In this document: positions 1-5,344 of the stretch, one piece after another | How positions within the stretch are numbered: position 1 is the stretch's first letter | Layout of the letters: each line of letters opens with the position of its first letter | Source of the DNA: Verrucomicrobiota bacterium | Lineage (GTDB): Bacteria > Verrucomicrobiota > Verrucomicrobiia > Chthoniobacterales > UBA10450 | Length of the DNA: 5,344 bases | Direction: 5' to 3' | Assembly: GCA_003217965.1 (NCBI GenBank) | Contig: QHNB01000203.1 | Location: 1 to 5,344 of the forward strand | Position numbers and translations under genes: made by a program | Notes under the pieces: generated by a model | What the model saw: only the letters and a program-made list of their open reading frames with translations | What the model was told of the DNA's origin: nothing | The model's database searches: none

Positions 1-1404
1 CGGCTCGGTGACGCGCTCGTCCGGCGTCACCTCCTGCGACTGGAGGTACGTCTTTTCGTGATAATGGCGCGACACGAAGACGTAGATCACTGAGGCGCCG
101 AGCATGAGGAGGGTGAAGAAGCGGAAGTAATTCGCGCCTTCGAGATTCATCCCAATCGACTTGAGCCTGGGAATGAGGAAGCTGATGACGGACGGCAGTT
201 GATTGCCCAAAGCGACGGAGAGCAACCACATCGCCATGAGCAGACTCTTCATGCGGTTCGGCGCCTGGGTGTAGGAAAACTCCAGGCCGGTGATCGAGAC
301 CATCACTTCGCCGGCGGACAAGATGATGTAGGCCAGAAATTGCCAGCCGACATTTGGGCGGCCGCCGTGATCGATGTTGAGTTGGATGGCCCAAATGACA
401 ACGAACGAGAGCGCGGTCAGAAACAATCCGATGCCGATTTTGCGCAGCGGCGTGAGCGGGAAGACACGGCTGATCGCGGGATAGAGCCAGTAGTTAAACA
501 GCGGAATCATCGCGAGAATGAAAATGCCGTTCACCACCTGCACTCGCTCCGGCAGGAACGTGATGCCGAGAAATTGCAGGTCGAGTTTCTGGCACTGGAT
601 CGTCCATTCGCCGCCGCTGCTCTGGTCCCAGAGCGCCCAAAAAATCATGGTGAAGACGTAGATCGTCCAGACGCGCCCGAGCACGCTCAGGCCTTCCTTG
701 CTTTTCAAGTCGCGCAAAAACCCGAGACCGGCTGGCGGGATATGGACCATTCTCTTTCGGCCTAACCAGAAGATGACCGTGGCCACGAACATCAGCAGGC
801 CGGGCAGACCAAATGCGTAACGCGGTCCCCAATTCGGATCGCGCATCAGACCGGGACAAAGCCAGATCGAGAAGGAAGAGCCGAGATTAATGGAGAGATA
901 AAACCAGCCGAACACGCGTGAGAGCAGGTGCTGGTTGGATTCGCCAAATTGGTCACCAACATTCGCCGAGACGCACGGCTTGATGCCGCCCGCGCCAGCG
1001 GCGATGAGAATCAATCCGAGCGCGAGAACGTGCTGCTGCCCAATCCGAATACCGACAGCGGTATCCATGAACGCGAGGGTGAAATGCCCGAGGCAGTAAA
1101 CGATCGAGAGATAAAGAATCGTCCGGTATTTGCCGAGCCACCCGTCCGCGATGATCGCGCCGAAAAACGGCATCCAATAGACGGCTGAGACGAATTGATG
1201 GAACCAACCCTGCGCGATGTGCTCCGGCATTCCCCGCAAGACGCCGGATTGGTTGACCATGAACTGCGTCATGAACCCGACTAGGATCGCGCGCATCCCG
1301 TAGAAGCTGAACCGCTCGGCGCCTTCGTTGCCGATGATGTAAGGCACGCCCGGCGGCATCGTGGTCATGTTTGGCGGCGAGGTCGCGTATTGGTGTTTGG
1401 CCAT
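1..1404 (-). CDS. POT/PTR2-family proton-coupled oligopeptide transporter (3' end cut by window edge)
   Basis: This is an inner-membrane symporter expected to import di- and tripeptides using the proton gradient. I translated the minus strand from ATG at 1404; the frame stays open to base 1, giving 468 residues. Family signatures are all present: ExxERFSFYG at residues 27-36 (proton-coupling helix 1), GAGGIKPCV near 137-145 with K142, FGWFYLSINLGS at 165-176 (PTR2 signature), WDQSS at 259-263, and TGLEFSYTQAP at 372-382 with E375 in the helix that usually carries the conserved glutamate. Hydrophobic helices fill most of the rest. The last visible helix ends shortly before a polar, charged tail, so little is probably missing. 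The start is the first ATG after an in-frame stop at 1438-1440, and AGGGG lies 8 bases upstream. It follows the small lipoprotein gene by 11 bases, so the two are likely cotranscribed. The family call is firm; the exact substrate is inferred. Confidence 0.95.
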   Translation of the reverse strand, partial: MAKHQYATSPPNMTTMPPGVPYIIGNEGAERFSFYGMRAILVGFMTQFMVNQSGVLRGMPEHIAQGWFHQFVSAVYWMPFFGAIIADGWLGKYRTILYLSIVYCLGHFTLAFMDTAVGIRIGQQHVLALGLILIAAGAGGIKPCVSANVGDQFGESNQHLLSRVFGWFYLSINLGSSFSIWLCPGLMRDPNWGPRYAFGLPGLLMFVATVIFWLGRKRMVHIPPAGLGFLRDLKSKEGLSVLGRVWTIYVFTMIFWALWDQSSGGEWTIQCQKLDLQFLGITFLPERVQVVNGIFILAMIPLFNYWLYPAISRVFPLTPLRKIGIGLFLTALSFVVIWAIQLNIDHGGRPNVGWQFLAYIILSAGEVMVSITGLEFSYTQAPNRMKSLLMAMWLLSVALGNQLPSVISFLIPRLKSIGMNLEGANYFRFFTLLMLGASVIYVFVSRHYHEKTYLQSQEVTPDERVTEP

Positions 1405-1412
1405 AAGGAATG

Positions 1413-1417
1413 CCCCT
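1413..1417 (-). promoter_or_regulatory. Putative Shine-Dalgarno site of the POT transporter
   Basis: On the minus strand AGGGG lies 8 bases before the ATG at 1404. It overlaps the TAG stop codon (1418-1416) of the upstream lipoprotein gene, an arrangement that would permit translational coupling. The match to the anti-Shine-Dalgarno sequence is only partial. Confidence 0.45.
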
Positions 1418-1634
1418 ACGGAGATTTGCTGGGAGATTTATTCTCGGGAAAGAAATTGACCGGCGTGGCTGAAGGCAGCGCGCGAGCGGCAGGGTCGGCG
1501 TGGTGCTGCGCTTCGTAAAGACGATCACGCTGCACCTCGGGATACTCGCCAAGGTGATGTTCCTCGCAGGAACAGACGAGGAGCAAAGCGATACCGCACG
1601 CGACGACCCCGGCGCGGAACAGAGTGGAACTCAT
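1416..1634 (-). CDS. Small putative lipoprotein, 72 aa, upstream of the peptide transporter
   Basis: The family is not identified. The N-terminus looks like a lipoprotein signal peptide: arginine at residue 7, a hydrophobic core at about 8-20, then VCSC, where C23 (V at -3, S at -1) is the best candidate lipidated cysteine. Residues 24-25 after the cysteine are Glu-Glu, not Asp, which in the E. coli sorting rule would favour the outer membrane. The mature part would be about 50 residues, charged at first (GEYPEVQRDRLYEAQ, with several His) and ending in a Ser/Pro/Lys-rich tail. It contains no recognisable enzyme motif. Its stop codon is 11 bases from the POT start, so the pair probably shares a transcript. 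No clear Shine-Dalgarno sequence precedes ATG 1634. It is supported by the signal peptide, the spacing and the lack of a better gene on either strand; it could still be a chance ORF. Confidence 0.65.
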   Translation of the reverse strand: MSSTLFRAGVVACGIALLLVCSCEEHHLGEYPEVQRDRLYEAQHHADPAARALPSATPVNFFPENKSPSKSP

Positions 1635-1708
1635 TCGGATGCGAACTGTAGTGGGGAAGGTTTCGGCCGTGCAACTAAAAGTGCGCGTATTTCCGGCTGA
1701 TGTGGGTA

Positions 1709-1728
1709 TTCAATTGAAAGGCGCGCCT
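1709..1728. repeat. Two abutting perfect 10-bp palindromes
   Basis: TTCAATTGAA (1709-1718) and AGGCGCGCCT (1719-1728) are each perfect inverted repeats with no spacer, and they touch without a gap. The first is AT-rich and the second is entirely GC except for its ends. Both overlap the candidate ftsK promoter: the first covers most of the -35 element and the second lies in the -35/-10 spacer. This is where a dimeric repressor would bind, but no regulator is identified. Confidence 0.5.
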
Positions 1729-1741
1729 GGGGAGTTACTAT
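1714..1741 (+). promoter_or_regulatory. Candidate sigma70-type promoter of the ftsK operon
   Basis: TTGAAA (1714-1719, five of six to TTGACA) is followed after a 16-base spacer by TACTAT (1736-1741, four of six to TATAAT, with the key first, second and last bases matching). A start about seven bases after the -10 would be near 1748, directly at the GTG start codon of ftsK at 1749. If correct, the transcript would be leaderless or nearly so. The prediction is by eye only. Confidence 0.35.
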
Positions 1742-1748
1742 CGGCAAC

Positions 1749-4169
1749 GTGGGCCGGTCGGCGAAAAACAGTGCCTGGAATGAGGTTTTTGCACTCATCT
1801 TACTTGGTGTCGGCACACTACTTTTTCTGGCGCTGATTTCCTACAATCCACGTGATCTGCCGGCGTGGTGGCTTTTGAGTTACTTATCTCCGCCGAACCG
1901 GCCAGCGCAGAATTTCATCGGGCCTTTTGGCGCAATTCTAGCCAGCGTATTTTATCTGCTCATCGGCGCCGCGTCTTATCTGCTCGCTGCCGTTCTGCTC
2001 GGTTTCGGCGCGGCCAAGCTCTTTTACGGGCGTCTGCGGGTGAGCGCCCGAATGCTCTGGATCGTGTTGTTTATTGCTTCGGGAGCGTGCCTGCTCCAGT
2101 TGCAGACGCAACACCTGCAAGGGTGGAGAAGAGCATTCAATATTCAGGGTCCGGGCGGCGCGATTGGATACTTCTTCGGCAAGAAGTTCTTGCTCGGCGC
2201 AATGGGCGACGTCGGGTCGATGATTCTCCTGGGCGGCATTTACCTGAGTGCGTTGATTTTGATGACGGGATTGCGCCCCATTCACCTCGTGCGGCAGACG
2301 GTCAGCGGCATGCATGCGGCTGCGCAGCGATTTCGCGAATGGCGTTTGCACCGCGAAATGCGCAAGGCCGATATCAAGGGGCAGCTCGAGATCAGCCAGC
2401 GCGAGCTCGCGAAACAACAACGGTCGCTGGAAAAGCAACTCAAGAGAAAAGGCGCCCCCGCTTCAGAACCTCAGGGGATGGACTTGGAAGAACTGATAAA
2501 TCGACCGAAACCGAAAGTGGTCGATACGACGGCGCTGCCGAGCGAGGCAATTGGGTCGCGCAGAAAACCGTCTCTTGCGGAGCTGCGTCCGGCGAAAACT
2601 CCGAGCCCTACAACCAAGGCGCCGAAATTCGATGCCGAACATTACATTGTTCCGAATATCGATTTGCTGGATGAACACGATCCGGAAGGCCGCGGCGGAG
2701 CTGATCCGGGCGAGCTCGAACGCGTGCAACAGACTTTGATCGAAACGCTAGCGCATTTTGGTATCGCGGTCGCGGCTGGCGACATAACGAAAGGGCCGAC
2801 GATCACCCGTTACGAAGTTTATCCCGCCAAGGGTGTGCGGGTGGATAAAATTGTCTCCCTCGAGCGGGACCTGGCGCGCGCCACTCGGGCGGAGCGGATC
2901 AATATCCTCGCTCCCATCCCGGGCAAGGACACGGTGGGAATCGAGATCGCGAATACGCGCAAAATTAAAGTTACCCTGCGTGAACTCATGCAGTCCGCTG
3001 ATTGGGAAGAAGCGAAAGGGCGCTGCAAACTTCCGCTTGCGCTCGGCAAGGACGTTTATGGGAAGGTTATCGTGGCCGATCTCGCACAAATGCCGCACCT
3101 TCTCGTTGCCGGCACTACCGGGAGCGGCAAGAGCGTCTGCATTAACGCGCTCGTCGCCAGCATGCTGTTTCGTTTCACCCCGGAGGAACTGCGCTTCCTC
3201 ATGATCGACCCGAAAGTTGTGGAAATGCAGGTTTACAACTCTTTGCCGCATCTCTTCATCCCGGTTGTAACTGATCCCAAGAAGGTCCTGCTGGCTTTGC
3301 GCTGGCTGATCGACGAAATGGAAAGGCGCTACAAGATTTTCGCACGAGTCGGCGTTCGCAACATCACCAGCTTTAATGTCCGTCCGGCGAAAAAGACGCA
3401 GAAAGAATTGGATGAAGTAGCTGTAGAGGCAGGCGTCTCGCCTGCAAAAACGAAAGGAGCCGGCAAGGAACCAATGCAAGTGCCGCGCGAGGACGCGCTG
3501 AGCATCCCTGATCGCATGCCCTATATCGTAGTTATCATCGACGAGCTGGCTGACTTGATGCAGACCGCGCCCGCCGATGTGGAAAGTGCGATCGCACGAA
3601 TCACGCAGATGGCCCGGGCGGCTGGGATCCATCTCGTTGTCGCCACGCAAACGCCACGGGCCGATGTTATTACTGGCGTAATCAAGGCCAATATTCCCAG
3701 CCGCATTGCGTTTCAAGTCGCCAGCAAAATCGATAGCCGGGTCATCCTTGATGAGAACGGAGCCGACCGTTTGCTCGGGCAGGGAGACATGCTTTATCTG
3801 CCGCCAAGCACTTCACGATTGATTCGCGCTCAAGGGGTGCTTGTCACCGATGACGAGATTCGTCGTCTCGTCGAATTTGTATCCGCTCAAAGCGCGCCAA
3901 CCTTCGACGCCGCGGTGCAGGAAAAACTGCAATCGGGCTCGGTGCCTGCTGAGGAGGTAAGCGACGAGGATGAGGAACTAGTGGAAAAGTGTCTCGAAAT
4001 TATTCGCCAGGAGAAGCGCGCATCCACTTCGTTGCTCCAGCGGCGACTGCGGCTTGGCTACACCCGCGCGGCTCGCATCGTTGATATTCTGGAGCAAAGG
4101 GGTATTTTAGGCCCCGGCGAAGGCGCCAAGCCGCGTGAGATTCTCGTCGATCTCGACGCCGCCGTGTGA
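1749..4169 (+). CDS. ftsK: DNA translocase FtsK
   Basis: FtsK is a septum-anchored hexameric ATPase that pumps double-stranded DNA to clear the closing division site and help resolve and segregate chromosome termini. The 806-residue protein has the full FtsK/SpoIIIE layout. Four hydrophobic segments lie at about 13-33, 57-92, 102-118 and 150-173, followed by a charged, probably coiled-coil stretch at 196-236 and a Lys/Pro-rich linker to about 295. The alpha domain spans roughly 320-425. The motor has Walker A GTTGSGKS at 455-462 (K461), Walker B IVVIIDE at 593-599 (D598, E599), ATQTPRADVITG at 632-643 and GDMLYLPP at 679-686. A winged-helix gamma domain that reads polar DNA motifs occupies about 741-800. 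The GTG start is the first usual start codon after the in-frame stop at 1698-1700; the next Met is residue 102, inside the membrane domain. GGGGAG at 1729-1734 is rather far away for a ribosome site. The linker is short compared with E. coli FtsK. The rodZ-like gene follows after 13 bases. Confidence 0.96.
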   Translation: MGRSAKNSAWNEVFALILLGVGTLLFLALISYNPRDLPAWWLLSYLSPPNRPAQNFIGPFGAILASVFYLLIGAASYLLAAVLLGFGAAKLFYGRLRVSARMLWIVLFIASGACLLQLQTQHLQGWRRAFNIQGPGGAIGYFFGKKFLLGAMGDVGSMILLGGIYLSALILMTGLRPIHLVRQTVSGMHAAAQRFREWRLHREMRKADIKGQLEISQRELAKQQRSLEKQLKRKGAPASEPQGMDLEELINRPKPKVVDTTALPSEAIGSRRKPSLAELRPAKTPSPTTKAPKFDAEHYIVPNIDLLDEHDPEGRGGADPGELERVQQTLIETLAHFGIAVAAGDITKGPTITRYEVYPAKGVRVDKIVSLERDLARATRAERINILAPIPGKDTVGIEIANTRKIKVTLRELMQSADWEEAKGRCKLPLALGKDVYGKVIVADLAQMPHLLVAGTTGSGKSVCINALVASMLFRFTPEELRFLMIDPKVVEMQVYNSLPHLFIPVVTDPKKVLLALRWLIDEMERRYKIFARVGVRNITSFNVRPAKKTQKELDEVAVEAGVSPAKTKGAGKEPMQVPREDALSIPDRMPYIVVIIDELADLMQTAPADVESAIARITQMARAAGIHLVVATQTPRADVITGVIKANIPSRIAFQVASKIDSRVILDENGADRLLGQGDMLYLPPSTSRLIRAQGVLVTDDEIRRLVEFVSAQSAPTFDAAVQEKLQSGSVPAEEVSDEDEELVEKCLEIIRQEKRASTSLLQRRLRLGYTRAARIVDILEQRGILGPGEGAKPREILVDLDAAV
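3429..3445. repeat. GC-rich palindrome embedded in frame in ftsK
   Basis: GCAGGCG-TCT-CGCCTGC is a perfect inverted repeat with 7-base arms and a 3-base loop. It is preceded by CTGTAGAG and is read in frame as part of AVEAGVSPA (FtsK residues 558-566). It lies in the hydrophilic segment (about 546-588) just before Walker B, a region that varies in length between FtsK proteins. It resembles dispersed palindromic repeats that I recall from Verrucomicrobiota genomes; only one copy is visible here, so its repeat status is inferred. Confidence 0.5.
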
Positions 4170-4171
4170 CC

Positions 4172-4178
4172 GGAAAGG
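4172..4178 (+). promoter_or_regulatory. Ribosome binding site deciding the rodZ-like start
   Basis: GGAAAGG lies 4 bases before ATG 4183, in the short gap after the ftsK stop. It supports this start over the in-frame ATG at 4135, which would overlap the end of ftsK and add 16 residues that do not resemble the family N-terminus. Confidence 0.5.
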
Positions 4179-4182
4179 CAAA

Positions 4183-5127
4183 ATGTCCATCGAAGGTCTC
4201 GGCAAAAAATTCCAGGAAGCACGCAAAGCGCGTGGCCTGAGTCTTGATGAAGCAGCCCGACTGACCAAAATACGACAATCGCGTCTTGCCGAAATCGAGG
4301 CGGATGATTTTTCTAATTTCCCGAGCTTAGCTTACGCCAAAGGGTTTCTTCAGATTTACGGCAAGTTTCTCGACGTCGATGTCTCGCCTTACCTCGATAC
4401 GTTCGAGACATCGGAACACATCACGATCGATGGTTATTCCTACTTACAAGACAGTCCGCCACCGCCCAAGTCTGTCCGTGTGCCGGTGGCGCGCCGCGAA
4501 GGACCGCGCACTTCGATCATGCCGCTGCTTATCGGCCTCGTTGTTTTATTCGTCGGCTTCTGGCTGGTTCGTTTGCTTCTAAACGTTCAACGCATCGCTC
4601 CGCGGCCGGCACAAACACAAACGGAGACCGCCGCAACTGCCACGCCGGGTGCAACAGTTGCAACCATTACCGCTCCGCGAGCCCAGCTCGTCGACACGCC
4701 GCCGCAGGTGGCCGCGACATCGGCGCCGACAAGGCCTGCCGTGGTTGCGCCAACAGCTGCTCCGACGGCGATTGCTGCGGCAACTCCGAACGCGCCGTCG
4801 GCGACCCCGAGTGAGCCCGAAGTCCGCCGAGCTCAGCCGGTTAGGCCCGAAGAACTGGCGGCGGCGCTGGCAAACAGCAATGCCAATGAGCCCTCCGACG
4901 GTCAGAATCGTGTCGATATCAAGCCACTCAGAAAAACCTATGTGCAAGTAACGATCGACGACGATCCGACGCAGCCGACGTTCGAACGGTGGGTCTCGCC
5001 ATCGGATGGAATAGTTGAATTTCGCGGTCGTCGCATCAGCGTTCGTGTGCTGGATCGGGAAGCGGTTCAGATCCGCAAGAACGGCAAAATCGTCTCGAAT
5101 GGCGATGCCGATCTCAGAATCGAGTAG
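4183..5127 (+). CDS. rodZ: RodZ-like membrane-anchored helix-turn-helix protein
   Basis: RodZ links the MreB cytoskeleton to the cell-wall elongation machinery and sets cell shape. The 314-residue protein has the expected order. A cytoplasmic Xre-type HTH_25 domain lies at about 4-75, starting GLGKKFQEARKARGLSLDEAA, followed by the typical FPSLAYAKGFLQIYGKFL segment. A juxtamembrane basic stretch (RREGPR, 104-109) and one transmembrane helix at about 112-134 follow. Next is a long Ala/Pro/Thr-rich low-complexity linker (about 138-222) that would extend through the periplasm, then a small beta-rich C-terminal domain (about 246-314) resembling DUF4115, with a VQIRKNGKIVSNG turn. The RodZ HTH is used for protein contact with MreB, so DNA binding is not implied. 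It sits 13 bases after ftsK and 12 bases before rimO, suggesting one operon. The domain architecture is clear; the RodZ function in shape control is inferred from it. Confidence 0.85.
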   Translation: MSIEGLGKKFQEARKARGLSLDEAARLTKIRQSRLAEIEADDFSNFPSLAYAKGFLQIYGKFLDVDVSPYLDTFETSEHITIDGYSYLQDSPPPPKSVRVPVARREGPRTSIMPLLIGLVVLFVGFWLVRLLLNVQRIAPRPAQTQTETAATATPGATVATITAPRAQLVDTPPQVAATSAPTRPAVVAPTAAPTAIAAATPNAPSATPSEPEVRRAQPVRPEELAAALANSNANEPSDGQNRVDIKPLRKTYVQVTIDDDPTQPTFERWVSPSDGIVEFRGRRISVRVLDREAVQIRKNGKIVSNGDADLRIE

Positions 5128-5139
5128 TATCAGTTTCCA

Positions 5140-5344
5140 ATGGCGATCAAGGTGGGGATGATCAGTCTTGGCTGCGCCAAGAACCTTGTCGATGCCGAGA
5201 TCATGCTCGGCAGCGTGCTCGAGCGTGGAATGGAAATCACGTCGAGCGCCGAAGATGCTGATGTTTTAGTCGTAAATACCTGCGCGTTTATTGACTCGGC
5301 CAAGGAAGAATCAATCGACGCAATTCTCGAGGCCCATCAAAAAC
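5140..5344 (+). CDS. rimO: Ribosomal protein S12 methylthiotransferase RimO (5' part, cut by window edge)
   Basis: RimO is a cytoplasmic radical-SAM enzyme that adds a methylthio group to a conserved aspartate of ribosomal protein S12. Only the first 68 residues are visible, all from the N-terminal UPF0004 domain that binds the auxiliary [4Fe-4S] cluster. SLGCAKNLVDAE at 9-20 supplies C12, and VVNTCAFIDSAKEES at 44-58 supplies C48, two of its three cluster cysteines. The CAKNLVDAE and FIDSAKEES wording is typical of RimO rather than MiaB, which usually has GCQMN and TCSVR-type motifs. The third cluster cysteine and the radical-SAM CxxxCxxC lie beyond the window. No Shine-Dalgarno sequence is visible before ATG 5140; the 12-base gap from the rodZ-like gene suggests cotranscription. 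Confidence 0.94.
   Translation, partial: MAIKVGMISLGCAKNLVDAEIMLGSVLERGMEITSSAEDADVLVVNTCAFIDSAKEESIDAILEAHQK

Larger units (their letters stand above)
1635..1748. other. Divergent intergenic region between the lipoprotein gene and ftsK
   Basis: This 114-base spacer must carry start signals for both divergent transcripts. On the plus strand I see the candidate ftsK promoter and two abutting palindromes, listed separately. On the minus strand I could not find a convincing -35/-10 pair: TTGAAT is present, but nothing near the TATAAT consensus follows at the right distance. Confidence 0.6.

Noticed and set aside
199..765. Plus-strand open frame of 188 codons opposite the POT gene
   Set aside because: It is antisense to conserved POT sequence, and its charged Asp/Glu/Arg/Gln-rich translation shows no domain.
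953..1552. Minus-strand open frame of 199 codons spanning the lipoprotein and transporter genes
   Set aside because: It lies in a different frame from the POT gene, whose translation carries all family motifs. Its Arg/Ala/His-rich product resembles a frame shadow.
1865..2674. Plus-strand open frame of 269 codons overlapping the 5' part of ftsK in another frame
   Set aside because: The ftsK frame encodes the expected membrane domain and linker here, while this frame gives Arg/Ala-rich sequence without motifs.
3429..3445. Palindrome considered as a transcription terminator
   Set aside because: It lies in the middle of the ftsK reading frame and is not followed by a T-run, so a terminator role is unlikely.
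2748..3716. Long minus-strand open frame opposite the ftsK motor domain (322 codons)
   Set aside because: It is antisense to clearly conserved FtsK sequence including Walker A and Walker B, and its translation has no recognisable domain. Long antisense frames are common opposite GC-rich genes.
4135..4182. In-frame upstream ATG giving a longer RodZ-like protein
   Set aside because: It would overlap the end of ftsK and add 16 residues unlike the family N-terminus; ATG 4183 has a nearby GGAAAGG and begins right at the HTH domain.
4579..4951. Open frames on both strands across the RodZ linker
   Set aside because: They are low-complexity, Arg/Cys- or Arg/Gln-rich shadows of the Ala/Pro/Thr-rich linker coding sequence.

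Overview
The window looks like an ordinary chromosomal segment from a moderately GC-rich bacterium. My best guess is Verrucomicrobiota, perhaps a soil Spartobacteria/Chthoniobacter-like lineage. This rests on the overall look of the POT transporter (start of the protein and the WDQSS segment), the FtsK variant motifs, the weak Shine-Dalgarno signals and a GC-rich palindrome of a kind I associate with that phylum. It is inference from memory, not a database match.

Left part, minus strand: two genes read leftwards. A 72-residue putative lipoprotein (1634 to 1416) is followed after 11 bases by a proton-coupled oligopeptide (POT/PTR2) transporter that starts at 1404 and runs off the left edge. 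The transporter's reading frame is open to the edge, and 468 residues are visible. They include every signature motif of the family, so probably only a short C-terminal tail is missing.

Centre: a 114-base divergent intergenic region (1635-1748) separates the lipoprotein from the plus-strand genes. It holds two abutting perfect 10-bp palindromes and a plausible sigma70-type promoter whose predicted transcription start falls almost on the ftsK start codon.

Right part, plus strand: three tightly spaced genes form a likely operon. They are ftsK (DNA translocase, complete, GTG start), a RodZ-like membrane-anchored helix-turn-helix protein (complete) and the 5' end of rimO (ribosomal protein S12 methylthiotransferase, cut by the right edge). 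The gaps are 13 and 12 bases. The group links chromosome segregation at the septum, cell-shape control and ribosome modification. Related ftsK/rodZ/rimO neighbourhoods occur in other bacterial phyla.

No RNA gene, CRISPR array, insertion sequence or phage gene was seen. I did not find a previously undescribed multi-gene system. The points most worth a second look are a palindrome translated in frame inside FtsK, the paired palindromes and possible leaderless start at ftsK, and the small lipoprotein coupled to the peptide transporter.
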